Notes: generated by a model not told the origin, from the letters alone. A DNA stretch of 64,000 nucleotides from JAIXUI01 sp943373175 (GCA_943373175.1 CALSBM010000005.1:14564-78563), one strand, 5' to 3'; shown: positions 9,201-17,267, counted from the first letter of the stretch. Program-made: numbers and translations.

Positions 9201-9498
9201 TTTGAACGGAGCACATTACATCGGAATGGATGATGAAATAGGCTCCCTTAAAGCAGGCAAATTAGCGGACTTAATCGTTCTGGATAAAAATCCGCTCGAT
9301 ACCATTATCAATACCGAAAGTGTACGATACACTATGGTAAACGGAAGACTTTATGAAGCAGGGACACTTCAAGAAATCGGATTGAGAACCCGAAAGAAGA
9401 GTCCATTTTACTGGGAGCAGCCTGGTTATTTGCCCGCATTTCCATGGCACGTAGAATCACACAGTTTCCATCAGTCTTCATGTTCCTGTCGGCATTAA
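6244..9498 (+). CDS. exported TolB-like propeller / amidohydrolase fusion protein
   Basis: Starting at ATG 6244, the 1084-residue product has a signal peptide (MKKAFAFILLFSGIISVSA). Roughly residues 40-610 contain repeated PD40/WD40-like blades (NLDVSPDGKTIVF, QPRYSPDGKKILF, EPCVSPDGEFVYY, TPSFSPDGQTLIY). The C-terminal third is an amidohydrolase-superfamily domain with an N-terminal metal-binding DVHAHLG, a VPEGGSFFFHNMS region, GHSGIEHNIPVTP, and the late NLGAHGQLQGLGAHWE and GSLKAGKLADLIVLD motifs. Such proteins are probably periplasmic hydrolases of cyclic amides or peptides, but the substrate is unknown. The C-terminus is unusual in carrying H and C residues (SHSFHQSSCSCRH). It is a single gene facing a strong hairpin. 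Confidence 0.88.
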   Translation: MKKAFAFILLFSGIISVSAQDKSSKSWDVNNPPGDSQTLKFTTRTGTWLNLDVSPDGKTIVFDLLGDLYQMPLTGGKAQIISGGMAWESQPRYSPDGKKILFTSDRGGGDNLWVMPAQGGKAAQITKEDFRLLNNGVFTADGQYLIARKHFTSTRSLGAGELWMYHISGGTGIQLTKRKNDQQDLNEPCVSPDGEFVYYSEDVYPGGYFQYNKDPNSQIYVIKRLNLRNGETETVTGGPGGACRPQISRDGKTLAFIRRVRERTVLFLHDLESGKERPLFSKLSKDQQEAWAIFGTYPGFSWHPDGKTIVIWGEGKFWRVDTTSGRYFEIPFEAEVEQKIMEAVRFRQEISAPQFQAKAIRMAVTSPDERYLVFNAAGHLYKKALPNGKPERLCEGETFTFEANFSSDSKQLCFVSWDDESRGAIWTMAFPSGTPKKLSLPPGNYRTPSFSPDGQTLIYEKEGGNDHMGYEYSKETGIYLVSIQGGKPKRISKQGSVPQFMAGGNRVFFRVDGSEKQYKSIRIDGGDERIHFTSKYAPEVKLSPDNQWIAFSDLHKAWLAPFPLLGKTIDLSAQSTAYPVSLLARDAGYSLHWSADSKTVFWTLGNEYFRNPINRRFKFLSGSPDSIPAPDTTGLAIGLILEEDYPRGLLAFKGATLLTMEADSIIKDGIIIIENNRIKAIGSSDNMTIPAEAKVIDVSGKYIMPGIVDVHAHLGTFRAGLSPQKQWSYYANLAFGVTTTHDPSSNSEMVFSQAEAVRSGTMVGPRIFSTGTILYGAEGDFKAPINSLEDAMSALRRTKAWGAFSVKSYNQPRREQRQQVIEAARRLKMNVVPEGGSFFFHNMSMILDGHSGIEHNIPVTPLEEDVIKLWSASKTGYTPTLIVSYGALNGENYWFQKTNVWENNRLNRFTPREILDSRSRHRTMAPEGEYEKGFKQISRDCARLQQSGVKVNLGAHGQLQGLGAHWELWMLAMGGLNPYHALKTATLNGAHYIGMDDEIGSLKAGKLADLIVLDKNPLDTIINTESVRYTMVNGRLYEAGTLQEIGLRTRKKSPFYWEQPGYLPAFPWHVESHSFHQSSCSCRH

Positions 9499-9522
9499 TG
9501 GTTGAATTCTAAAGAATCTACT

Positions 9523-9561
9523 ATCCCTTCATGAATTTGTAGAACTTATTCATGAAGGGAT
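9523..9561. terminator. perfect 14-bp hairpin between convergent genes
   Basis: ATCCCTTCATGAAT (9523-9536) pairs perfectly with ATTCATGAAGGGAT (9548-9561) around an 11-nt loop. It sits between the amidohydrolase stop (9498) and the end of the convergent gene (9574), so it most likely ends transcription from both sides. It has no long T-tract on either side. Confidence 0.7.
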
Positions 9562-9573
9562 CTCTAATTTCCT

Positions 9574-10182
9574 TTATGCTTCACCTTTTGAACGGAAAAA
9601 CAAGCCTACAGAAGGAACTACCTGTGGCCGAGAATTCAGCTCATGGTTCGGAAAACTAAGCATGGGCGAAGTCCATTGGAAGCCTAAATTCAATTTTGTA
9701 AGTCTGGCTTCTACTTTCATTTCATACGTCTTCAGAAAATGGACTGACAGTGCTTGTTGCTCTTCAGTTTCAACTGATTCTGTTACTTTAAGGAACGATT
9801 CAGCAGACTCAGCCCAATGATAGGCTAACTCATCTAAACGATGCATTGCAGCGATAAACTGCTCTTTGTTGGTGCTTCCGGATTTCTGCAATGAAATGGT
9901 TTTATCTGGACTAAGCATTACATGAACATGCAGCTTAGTAGTGATAAACTGAAATTGCATCATGAGTAAGTCGGGCATCATTGGAAAGGGACAAAGCGAC
10001 ATCCATTCTTCTACTAAAGCGCTTCCAATATCCTTAAGCAATTGTTGACCTGAGGGAGTCTCCAGATACGAAGGCGATGTTGGCGCTTGTAGATACGTCA
10101 TTAATCGGATAACAGGAATTGGCATTGACAATTGATCTTGATCAAGCGAAACCTGAATGGGGCATAAGGCGTTTGTTTTCAT
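9574..10182 (-). CDS. hypothetical protein
   Basis: A 202-residue soluble protein that I do not recognise. It has no signal peptide or membrane segment. It is methionine-rich in the middle (FPMMPDLLMMQFQF) and has a helical, acidic stretch, LDELAYHWAESAESFLKVTESVETEEQQ, around residues 115-145. It ends in a basic/polar tail, VGLFFRSKGEA. A TAATTTCG box on the minus strand at 10210-10203, about 20 nt before the ATG, supports it as an independently transcribed gene. Function unknown. Confidence 0.65.
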   Translation of the reverse strand: MKTNALCPIQVSLDQDQLSMPIPVIRLMTYLQAPTSPSYLETPSGQQLLKDIGSALVEEWMSLCPFPMMPDLLMMQFQFITTKLHVHVMLSPDKTISLQKSGSTNKEQFIAAMHRLDELAYHWAESAESFLKVTESVETEEQQALSVHFLKTYEMKVEARLTKLNLGFQWTSPMLSFPNHELNSRPQVVPSVGLFFRSKGEA

Positions 10183-10202
10183 GTTTTAATAGGTTAGTGA
10201 TT

Positions 10203-10210
10203 CGAAATTA
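10203..10210 (-). promoter_or_regulatory. possible -7 promoter element (TAATTTCG)
   Basis: The minus strand reads TAATTTCG, one base from TAnnTTTG. It lies 20 nt upstream of the ATG of the 202-aa gene, in a 253-nt divergent intergenic region. Confidence 0.35.
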
Positions 10211-10425
10211 TCCTAATGCAAACGGCTTTACTAAACTTGTAAAAGGGTTTTAAGGCAAGAATTACCCTTGAATCAACCCTTTCACTATGCATAATTCCTT
10301 CTTGAAAAAAATCGTTAAATCTTCATTTTCGTTATTTTCACTTAAACCAACCCGGAATTTTCAAACATCCTAAAACAAACCTTTCCGTTTTCCGATATTG
10401 ACCCGAGCAACCTTTCAACCCAAAC

Positions 10426-10433
10426 TTGATTTG
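10426..10433 (+). promoter_or_regulatory. possible -7 promoter element of the ATL gene
   Basis: TTGATTTG differs from TAnnTTTG at one base and is followed two bases later by the ATG at 10436. The spacing resembles the other near-leaderless starts in this window. Confidence 0.35.
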
Positions 10434-10435
10434 CT

Positions 10436-10777
10436 ATGACTCAAACCGACTTTTTCGAACAGGTTTACGCCGTAGTGCGGCAAATACCTGCCGGAAGGGC
10501 TACCTCTTATGGTGCTATCGCCCGTTTTCTTGGTAGTAGCCAATCATCGAGAATGGTGGGATGGGCAATGAACGCAGCTCACCAAGTTCTCCCGCCGGTT
10601 CCTGCCCATAGGGTTGTTAATCGCAATGGAATGTTGAGCGGAAAAATGCACTTCGCTACTCCAACATTTATGGAGGAGCTGTTAGTTGCTGAAGGCGTTT
10701 TAGTTGAGAATGATAGCATTCTAAACTGGAAAGCCGTCTATTGGGACCCTGAAACCCTAATCTTGGAAACATCATGA
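10436..10777 (+). CDS. alkyltransferase-like (ATL) DNA-binding protein, MGMT family
   Basis: The 113-residue protein matches the DNA-binding domain of O6-alkylguanine-DNA methyltransferases: QIPAGRATSYGAIARFLG, then the helix region SSRMVGWAMNAA, then PVPAHRVVNRNG. The acceptor cysteine of the PCHR active-site motif is replaced by alanine (residues 56-59 PAHR), so it cannot transfer alkyl groups. Known ATL proteins flip and bind alkylated guanine and hand it to nucleotide excision repair. uvrA is elsewhere in the same window (39.1 kb). The stop overlaps the next start in an ATGA. Confidence 0.9.
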   Translation: MTQTDFFEQVYAVVRQIPAGRATSYGAIARFLGSSQSSRMVGWAMNAAHQVLPPVPAHRVVNRNGMLSGKMHFATPTFMEELLVAEGVLVENDSILNWKAVYWDPETLILETS

Positions 10778-11418
10778 CCGGACTTAGCCCTCGTGAGCTT
10801 CAAACCTTGATTTTACAAGGTGAAAGTGAAGTACTCGATTTTAAGGAAACCATCTCTTCTTCGCTGAAGATTGCCAAAACCATGGTTTCGTTTGCGAACA
10901 CCAAAGGAGGTAGCCTCCTCATTGGAGTTAGAGACAATGGCGCCATTCGGGGAGTGAATAATCCTGAAGAAGAGGTATATATGTTAGAACTGGCAGCAGA
11001 GATTTTCAGCAAGCCTGAAATCCCCATTTCAATTGAACAAATTGAAACTGCTCAGGGAAAACTTGTACTTAAAGTTGAAGTTCCAGAAGGGGATGAAAAA
11101 CCCTACTACGCAAAAGCAGACGATAATCAATGGTGGGCATATATTCGAATCAAAGACCAAAGTGTGTTAGCTAGTAAAACCACTATAGAAGTGCTAAAAC
11201 GAGAGGGCGCTGATGCTCCATTAATGGTAGAATTTTCTACTAAGGAGCAAGCATTACTGGAATATCTCCGAAATCACTCAAGAATTACCTTGAAGGAGTT
11301 TTGCAAAATGGTCAATATCTCTCATTGGCGTGCACGAAAAATGCTCGTTAACTTAGTTCGAAGCGGCCTCATTCGCGTTCATTCATACGAAAAAACAGAG
11401 TTCTATACCCTCTCCTAA
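10774..11418 (+). CDS. AlbA_2 (Schlafen-type) domain protein with C-terminal winged helix
   Basis: The 214-residue protein starts with an AlbA_2/divergent AAA_4 domain: ESEVLDFKETISSSLKIAKTMVSFANTKGG, followed by SLLIGVRDNGAIRGV. These are the usual motifs of the family formerly called Schlafen AAA_4. Residues ~155-214 (EQALLEYLRNHSRITLKEFC, then HWRARKMLVNLVRSGLIRVH) form a winged helix-turn-helix. Such proteins are usually annotated as putative transcriptional regulators or ATP-binding proteins. Some AlbA_2 domains bind or cut nucleic acid. The gene is coupled to the ATL gene by an ATGA overlap, an association worth testing. Confidence 0.82.
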   Translation: MTGLSPRELQTLILQGESEVLDFKETISSSLKIAKTMVSFANTKGGSLLIGVRDNGAIRGVNNPEEEVYMLELAAEIFSKPEIPISIEQIETAQGKLVLKVEVPEGDEKPYYAKADDNQWWAYIRIKDQSVLASKTTIEVLKREGADAPLMVEFSTKEQALLEYLRNHSRITLKEFCKMVNISHWRARKMLVNLVRSGLIRVHSYEKTEFYTLS

Positions 11419-11528
11419 GAGTCATTAAATTGTTGCTGGCATGAATGAACTTTCGAAAAACAGAATTACTTTCTGCCAAAATGTCAATCGGCAAAGCCTT
11501 TGATAGCACTCCTGAAAATCTAAGCGTC

Positions 11529-13346
11529 ATGGTAGAAACCAGAACAGGTAAAATCTCTGTTAACACCGAGAATATTTTTCCAATCATCAAGCGTTCCCTA
11601 TACTCAGACCACGATATTTTTCTGAGGGAATTAGTCTCGAATGCGGTTGATGCAACCCAGAAATTAAAAACACTGGCTTCAATTGGCGAATTCAAAGGGG
11701 AAACCGGTGAGCTAAAAGTGACTGTTGCCTTCGATGAATCAGCGAAGACCATCACTATTTCAGACTCCGGAATCGGGATGAGTGCCGATGAAATAGAAAA
11801 GTACATCACGCAGATTGCTTTCTCCGGTGCCGTTGAGTTCATGGAGCAGTATCAAGACAAAACGGCAGAAAATGCCATTATTGGTCAGTTTGGCCTTGGC
11901 TTCTATTCTGCTTTTATCGTTGCAAAAAAGGTCGAGATTCAAAGCCTTAGTTACAAAGCAGATTCTACCCCAGCCCATTGGGTTTGCGAAGGGAATACAG
12001 AATTTGTGCTTGGCCCAGGAAGCCGTACAGAACGCGGAACCGACATTATCCTGCATCTGAGTGAAGATGAGGAAGATTTTAGCCAAGCAGCCAGAATCAA
12101 AGAAGTACTGAACAAGTATTGCAAATTTCTTCCAGTAGAAGTGGTTTTCGAAGACCAAGTAATCAACGAAACTCAACCCCTTTGGACCAAAAAGCCGGCA
12201 GATCTTCAAGAAGAAGATTACCTTAAATTTTACGACTCGCTTTATCCTTTCTCTGAGAAACCGCTATTCTGGATTCACTTGAATGTGGACTACCCCTTCA
12301 ATCTGACTGGAATATTGTACTTTCCTAAAATCAAGGAGAACTTTGAAATACAGAAGAACAAGATTCAACTTTATTGCAACCAAGTCTTCATTACCGATAA
12401 CGTCGGAGAAATTGTACCGGACTTTCTACAACTATTGCATGGAGTAATTGACTCACCGGATATTCCATTGAACGTATCAAGATCTGCCTTACAAACCGAT
12501 GCGAATGTTCGCAAAATCAACACTCATATCACTAAAAAAGTAGCCGATAAGCTATCAGAGATTTTCAAAAGCGACCGGGAGCAATATCAAGAGAAATGGC
12601 CCAGCTTAGAAGTTTTTGTAAAGTATGGAATGCTAAGCGATGAGAAGTTCTACGAAAAAGCCAAAGACTTCTGTCTTGTTCAAAACGTAAAAGACGAATA
12701 CCACACCCTTGAAGAATATCAGAACCTTATTGCGGCACTTCAAACTGACAAAAACAATAAAGTTGTTGCCTTATACACCAATGATGTAGAACGCCAGCAT
12801 GGATTTGTAAGTGCTGCCCAGACTAAAGGTTATGACGTTTTGAAGTTAGGACACATGATTGATTCCCATTTCATTAGTCAGTTAGAAATGAAACGTGAAA
12901 ACTTCCAACTCAAGCGTGTTGACTCTGATGTAACTGACAAACTTATTGAGAAAGAAGAAAACCGAGTGTCGCTTCTTACAGAGGAAGAAAGCGAACTGGT
13001 AAAAAACAGCTTTAGCCTTTTGACAGAAGGCCAGCAATACGATTTGCACTTGGAAACCTTAAGCCAGGATGACCTTCCGGTGGTGATTACCCGTTCTGAA
13101 TTCATGCGCAGAATGAAGGAGCAATCCCGTTCTGGCGGAGGGATGTTTGGAATGGGAGACTTTCCTGAGCGCTTCAATCTAGTAGTAAACAGTGGGCATC
13201 CGTTTATTAAAGCAATGGCAACTTCAGATGAAGAACATCGTAAAAACATGGCCCAAAAAGCCTTAGACCTCGCTTTATTGTCTCAGGGGATGCTTCAGGG
13301 AGAGGCATTAACTCGATTTATTCAGCATTCTGTAAAAATAAATTAA
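11529..13346 (+). CDS. htpG: molecular chaperone HtpG (Hsp90)
   Basis: Cytosolic ATP-dependent Hsp90 chaperone. The GHKL ATPase motifs are intact: RELVSNAVDATQKL, ITISDSGIGMS, AFSGAVEFMEQ and GQFGLGFYSAF with the lid, and GTDIILHL. A middle domain and a C-terminal dimerisation region follow. The frame is open upstream to 11445, but the protein family begins at MVETRTGKISVNTENIFPII, so I place the start at ATG 11529, giving 605 residues. No clear promoter box is visible in the 110 nt upstream. Confidence 0.96.
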   Translation: MVETRTGKISVNTENIFPIIKRSLYSDHDIFLRELVSNAVDATQKLKTLASIGEFKGETGELKVTVAFDESAKTITISDSGIGMSADEIEKYITQIAFSGAVEFMEQYQDKTAENAIIGQFGLGFYSAFIVAKKVEIQSLSYKADSTPAHWVCEGNTEFVLGPGSRTERGTDIILHLSEDEEDFSQAARIKEVLNKYCKFLPVEVVFEDQVINETQPLWTKKPADLQEEDYLKFYDSLYPFSEKPLFWIHLNVDYPFNLTGILYFPKIKENFEIQKNKIQLYCNQVFITDNVGEIVPDFLQLLHGVIDSPDIPLNVSRSALQTDANVRKINTHITKKVADKLSEIFKSDREQYQEKWPSLEVFVKYGMLSDEKFYEKAKDFCLVQNVKDEYHTLEEYQNLIAALQTDKNNKVVALYTNDVERQHGFVSAAQTKGYDVLKLGHMIDSHFISQLEMKRENFQLKRVDSDVTDKLIEKEENRVSLLTEEESELVKNSFSLLTEGQQYDLHLETLSQDDLPVVITRSEFMRRMKEQSRSGGGMFGMGDFPERFNLVVNSGHPFIKAMATSDEEHRKNMAQKALDLALLSQGMLQGEALTRFIQHSVKIN

Positions 13347-13395
13347 CAAGTAATCAGAAATATGCACTACCTTGTCGCTTCAAATTCCTAGTAAC

Positions 13396-13683
13396 GTGAA
13401 CCTTTTTATTGGCAATCTCGACTATTCAGTTCGAGAAGCCCAGCTCGAGGAGCTGTTCTCAGAGTGCGGTGAAGTATCTTCCTGCAAAGTAGTAATCGAC
13501 AAAATGACTGACCGTAGCCGCGGATTTGCCTTCGTAGAGATGGCAGATGACGAGCATGGTCGCAAAGCCATTGACACCCTCAATGGCCGAATGCTGAAGT
13601 CTCGTGCAATCAACGTGTCTGAAGCTCGTCCTCGTGATGAGCGCCCTGCTCGTGAAGGTGGCTTTCGCCCTCGTCGCGACTGA
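13396..13683 (+). CDS. RNA-binding protein (single RRM)
   Basis: A 95-residue protein made of one RRM: RNP2 is LFIGNL, RNP1 is SRGFAFVEM, and a short R-rich tail (ARPRDERPAREGGFRPRRD) follows. Small single-RRM proteins of this kind are common in Bacteroidota and cyanobacteria, where cold-responsive or post-transcriptional roles have been proposed. I choose the GTG at 13396 because it gives the family's MNLFIGNLDYSV start; the TTG at 13372 would add eight residues with no family match. A strong terminator follows. Confidence 0.9.
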   Translation: MNLFIGNLDYSVREAQLEELFSECGEVSSCKVVIDKMTDRSRGFAFVEMADDEHGRKAIDTLNGRMLKSRAINVSEARPRDERPAREGGFRPRRD

Positions 13684-13703
13684 GTTATAGTCACTGAATT
13701 ATG

Positions 13704-13735
13704 AAGCCCCGCCCGAAAGGACGGGGCTTTTTTTT
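13704..13735 (+). terminator. Rho-independent terminator after the RRM gene
   Basis: AAGCCCCG (13704-13711) pairs with CGGGGCTT (13722-13729). An inner CC/GG closes a GAAA tetraloop, and a run of T residues follows. It ends the RRM transcript 20 nt after the stop codon. Confidence 0.9.
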
Positions 13736-13912
13736 GTGTCCAATGTATTTCTCTGCCTACACAATTTCTACTCGTACTACATAGGCGCCTTCAACCCACA
13801 CTTTCAACTCAAACATTTCAGCTACCGCTCATCTACAAATTCGACCATCAACACAATTTAGTACTTGGCTATACATAGTTCCTTGGTTATGTTTGTACCA
13901 TCTTAAACCCTT

Positions 13913-13919
13913 TACCTTG
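13913..13919 (+). promoter_or_regulatory. possible shortened -7 element before the PadR gene
   Basis: TACCTTG followed by CC, then ATG, resembles TAccTTTG with one T missing. It ends 2 nt before the start codon. A similar TATCTTGCCGCC precedes the nucleotidyltransferase start at 61802. Confidence 0.3.
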
Positions 13920-13921
13920 CC

Positions 13922-14275
13922 ATGAACAGTGACAACACCGCCATCCAGATGCGCAAGGGGATTCTTGAATATTGCATCCTCTTAATCATTTCACGCGGAG
14001 AGGTGTATGCTTCAGATTTGCTCGACGAGCTTAAAACTGCCAGAATGTTAGTCGTAGAAGGCACCATGTATCCCTTACTCAACAGACTACATCGTGCCGG
14101 AACGCTGAGCTATACCTGGAAAGAATCTCCCTCCGGCCCTCCCCGAAAGTACTACACCCTTACAGAGCCCGGCCTCTGTTTTCTTGCTGAACTTACCTCA
14201 ACTTGGAACGATATCGATTCCTCCATCAGGCTAATTATGGCCCATCAACCTAAGAAAGATGAACAAAACGCATAA
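13922..14275 (+). CDS. PadR family transcriptional regulator
   Basis: A 117-residue winged-helix regulator: MRKGILEYCILLIISRGEVYASDLLDELK, a recognition helix around VVEGTMYPLLNRLHRAGTLSY, then the wing ESPSGPPRKYYTLTEPG. These are the classic PadR motifs. PadR proteins repress neighbouring envelope or efflux genes and respond to small ligands. It overlaps the start of the PspC gene by 17 nt, a pairing common in Bacteroidota and likely to mean control of that membrane protein. Confidence 0.93.
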   Translation: MNSDNTAIQMRKGILEYCILLIISRGEVYASDLLDELKTARMLVVEGTMYPLLNRLHRAGTLSYTWKESPSGPPRKYYTLTEPGLCFLAELTSTWNDIDSSIRLIMAHQPKKDEQNA

Positions 14276-16100
14276 CATCAACTTGGCCGGAATGGTCTTT
14301 ACCATTGACGAACTGGCGTATGCTCAACTAGCTCACTACCTAGAATCGGTCAAACAGTTCTTTGCCCGCTACGAAGACAGCCGTGAAATAGTTTCGGATA
14401 TTGAAAATAGAATTGCCGAAAAACTTCGCACTTTGCTTGAAAGAGACGACCGACAGGTCGTGATGGAAGAAGACATCCAAGCAGTGATTGCTGAGATGGG
14501 GACAGCCAGGGATTTCGAAGCATTTGAAGAACCTGAAACCAGCAATGCAACAGATACAATTTTCGAAGAGCGTGCTGAAAATTCTCCACAGGAAGAAGAG
14601 TTTCGCCCACATTTACGATTGACCCGTGTTAAGCGTAATGCTCTCGTGGGTGGGGTTTCTGCTGGACTTTCAAACTACCTCAGTACCGAAGTCTGGATAA
14701 TCCGGTTGATCTTTCTTATAAGTGCCTTCTTTTTCGGAACTGGATTGCTGGCTTATCTGGCACTTTGGATATCCTTGCCTGATGGAGACAAACTGCCTGA
14801 ATCACAACGAATCATTGGGGTAGAACGTAGTCAAAAACTCTATCGCAATGCCGACGACATGGTTCTCGGAGGCGTTGCAAGCGGGATGGCCGCTTACTTC
14901 TCCATAGACCCTGTTATCATCCGTTTGCTTTTCTTCATCAGTTTACTCAGCGGAGGAATAGGTTTCGTTGTTTATAGCTTACTATGGTTGAGTTTGCCAA
15001 AAGCAAAAACCTTAGTAGAACGTGTGGAAATGAAAGGACAAAAAGCCAACTTAGAAACCATTGAAGCCGAAGTAAAAGGACAGCAACAAGAAAAATCTGA
15101 GAAGGACAGTTCTGTGCTCATCAAAATCATCACTTTCCCAGTAAAGGTGTTGGAAGTAATCCTTAGATGGATAAGCCAAAACATGGGAGGGTTATTTAAA
15201 GGCGGATTTCAGGTAGTTAAGCTGGCTCTAGGATTATTCTTTACTGCCTTTGGTAGCCTTACCACTTTAGCGTTACTAATCGCGCTGGGTGCAATATTCA
15301 TGTTTTCATCCGGCTTTATTAATGGAGGAAACCTGCCCGAAGAGGTAAGGAATTTTTCCGGTTCTAATTCCTACGACGCATTCATTGCAATATGTGGATT
15401 CGCAGTAATTGCTATTCCTTTTTGCTTGATAGGAATCACCGGATTCAGAATGTTGACCCAGAAAAAAGTATTTGGCGCCGGTTATGGCAGATGGATGCTG
15501 TTTACTTGGATAATAATGCTGATTCTATCCGTATTCAACCTCTTATTCATGCTTAATGCATTCAGTAAAGTAGGGCAGGACGCTCAAACCCATAACATAT
15601 CCTATCCTTCGAAGGGAGTTCTCAGGATTGAATCACCCAACTACCAAGATTCTGGCTATGATGCCTATAGCTTCCGTATCAGCCCTATAAACGATACAGC
15701 CTTGAAAGTGGAACAGCTCCGGTTATCAAGAGGAAAAAGCAGGGAGCAAGCGGAATACTTCGCCAAGTTCGTTACTCAGAAATTCGTTTTGAAAGATTCT
15801 GTTCTTTCCATTGAATCAACGTTGGGTCAAAAAGGGCTCAACACATTTCGTGCAGCCGAAATGAAAACGAAAATCATGATACCTTACGATAAGCGCTTTA
15901 TCTTAAATGAAAATATCATCCATCATTTAAACGGTGAGAGCTTAATTGACACCTTTTACAACGATGAGCTTATCGAAAAAACACTTGTTTTTGCTTCCGA
16001 TGGGGTTCGATGCTTGAATTGTGACCCATCCCGCTTGATTCAGGACAGAGCTGCTGAAGAAGCCAGAAGACTCGAAGAAGAAGCAAACGAAGAGCAATAA
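14259..16100 (+). CDS. membrane protein with two PspC domains
   Basis: The 613-residue protein has an N-terminal cytoplasmic helical part with a VSDIENRIAEKLRTLL segment. Two tandem PspC domains follow: RVKRNALVGGVSAGLSNYLS with a membrane helix, and RNADDMVLGGVASGMAAYFS with another (about residues 125-250). Further transmembrane segments lie near residues 320-430, and the C-terminal region is predicted extracytoplasmic, ending in an acidic helix EEARRLEEEANEEQ. PspC is a membrane stress-response component in enterobacteria. Here the gene forms one unit with the PadR regulator, with which it overlaps. Confidence 0.88.
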   Translation: MNKTHNINLAGMVFTIDELAYAQLAHYLESVKQFFARYEDSREIVSDIENRIAEKLRTLLERDDRQVVMEEDIQAVIAEMGTARDFEAFEEPETSNATDTIFEERAENSPQEEEFRPHLRLTRVKRNALVGGVSAGLSNYLSTEVWIIRLIFLISAFFFGTGLLAYLALWISLPDGDKLPESQRIIGVERSQKLYRNADDMVLGGVASGMAAYFSIDPVIIRLLFFISLLSGGIGFVVYSLLWLSLPKAKTLVERVEMKGQKANLETIEAEVKGQQQEKSEKDSSVLIKIITFPVKVLEVILRWISQNMGGLFKGGFQVVKLALGLFFTAFGSLTTLALLIALGAIFMFSSGFINGGNLPEEVRNFSGSNSYDAFIAICGFAVIAIPFCLIGITGFRMLTQKKVFGAGYGRWMLFTWIIMLILSVFNLLFMLNAFSKVGQDAQTHNISYPSKGVLRIESPNYQDSGYDAYSFRISPINDTALKVEQLRLSRGKSREQAEYFAKFVTQKFVLKDSVLSIESTLGQKGLNTFRAAEMKTKIMIPYDKRFILNENIIHHLNGESLIDTFYNDELIEKTLVFASDGVRCLNCDPSRLIQDRAAEEARRLEEEANEEQ

Positions 16101-16114
16101 GCGACCGAATCCCT

Positions 16115-16122
16115 TAGCTTTG
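16115..16122 (+). promoter_or_regulatory. -7 promoter element of the Wzz/ligase operon
   Basis: TAGCTTTG followed by CGGC is an exact TAnnTTTG match, 17 nt before the ATG at 16140. It shows the polysaccharide pair has its own promoter within the 39-nt gap after the PspC gene. Confidence 0.6.
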
Positions 16123-16139
16123 CGGCACTCCTAATCATT

Positions 16140-17267
16140 ATGACGGAAAAGACGCCAACCAGCCAGGATTTTGATTCCCTTTCAGTGTTTGAGTTCCTTT
16201 GGAAGTGGAAAAGTCAAATTGCTTTAGTTTGTGTGGCAGCCGCAGCAGCGGCTGCCCTTTTTTCATCTTCGCTCTTTGTTAAACCCAAATACCGCTCTTC
16301 GGTTATTTTTTATCCATCTACAACCAACTCTATCTCAAAAGCTCTTTTAAATAACGGTGGAGTTGAGCAGGATCCTCTTGCCTTTGGGGCGGAAGAACAC
16401 GCAGAGCAGTTAATTCAAATATTACAAAGCGATGTAATTCGGGACGAAATTGTTCGAAAATTCAACCTGATGACTCATTATGATATCGACGAAAGCTCGC
16501 CTTATCGTAATGCGATACTGACCAGGCAATACGAAGGAAATATCATTTTCAAACGTACGGAATATATGTCGGTTGTGATTGAAGTGTTAGACACCGACCC
16601 TAAAATGGCCGCTGATATTGCGAACGAAATTGCCCGTTTATTGGATCTCACTAAGAATAAAATACAAAAGGAAAAGGCTGAAAAGTCGTTTACAATCGTC
16701 AATCAACAGTATGTTCAGAAGCAGCGAGAAGTCGAAAAGCTCAACGACTCGCTTAATTTCTTCCGCTCGCTTGGGCTATTCGACTATCAGCTTCAAACAG
16801 AATACATGACGAAGGAGTTGATCCAAGCTACCACAGTTGAAAGTAGCGAAACTGCACGTTTGGAAGTTCTCAGAGCTTCAAATATGTCAGAGTCTGACAC
16901 TTCAATCATCAATTCCAGGGCAAGGCTTTCGGGTGCACGTCAAACGTTGAAAGCACTCGGATTCAAACAACAACAGCTTGCTATGTATGGAGGTGCATTC
17001 AATTCTGTAAGGGCTCAACTCGATGAAGAAATTGTAGAGCTCAACCGTTTACTCAATCTATATCAGAGGTCGAAAGTGGATGCCACTGAAGTATTGCCGG
17101 TGAAATTCGTTGTAAATTATGCCAAAGCAGCAGAGAAGAAAGCTTATCCTATCCGTTGGCTCATAGTTCTCCTTTCTACGGTAGGCGCATTTCTTTTAGG
17201 CATAATAGTGTTGGTTTCTTTGGAAAACTATCGATTCCTAAAACTAAAGCAAGCAAAAACCGAATAA
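16140..17267 (+). CDS. Wzz-type polysaccharide chain-length / export protein
   Basis: A 375-residue inner-membrane protein with one transmembrane helix near residues 27-48 (QIALVCVAAAAAAALFSSSL) and another near the C-terminus (WLIVLLSTVGAFLLGIIVL). Between them is a long periplasmic coiled-coil-rich region. This is the Wzz/PCP (GNVR) arrangement that sets O-antigen or exopolysaccharide length. A PxxP-like proline motif precedes the second helix (KKAYPIRW). There is no cytoplasmic tyrosine kinase domain. The next gene is an O-antigen ligase-like protein, reached after 3 nt. Confidence 0.85.
   Translation: MTEKTPTSQDFDSLSVFEFLWKWKSQIALVCVAAAAAAALFSSSLFVKPKYRSSVIFYPSTTNSISKALLNNGGVEQDPLAFGAEEHAEQLIQILQSDVIRDEIVRKFNLMTHYDIDESSPYRNAILTRQYEGNIIFKRTEYMSVVIEVLDTDPKMAADIANEIARLLDLTKNKIQKEKAEKSFTIVNQQYVQKQREVEKLNDSLNFFRSLGLFDYQLQTEYMTKELIQATTVESSETARLEVLRASNMSESDTSIINSRARLSGARQTLKALGFKQQQLAMYGGAFNSVRAQLDEEIVELNRLLNLYQRSKVDATEVLPVKFVVNYAKAAEKKAYPIRWLIVLLSTVGAFLLGIIVLVSLENYRFLKLKQAKTE

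Noticed and set aside
9574..10182. 202-residue unknown gene as a phage or toxin gene
   Set aside because: No toxin-antitoxin partner, integrase or typical motif was seen beside it, so it stays hypothetical.
13362..13391. 9-codon ORF upstream of the RRM gene as a leader peptide
   Set aside because: The frame is short and has no repeated regulatory codon. It coincides with a degenerate promoter-like sequence.
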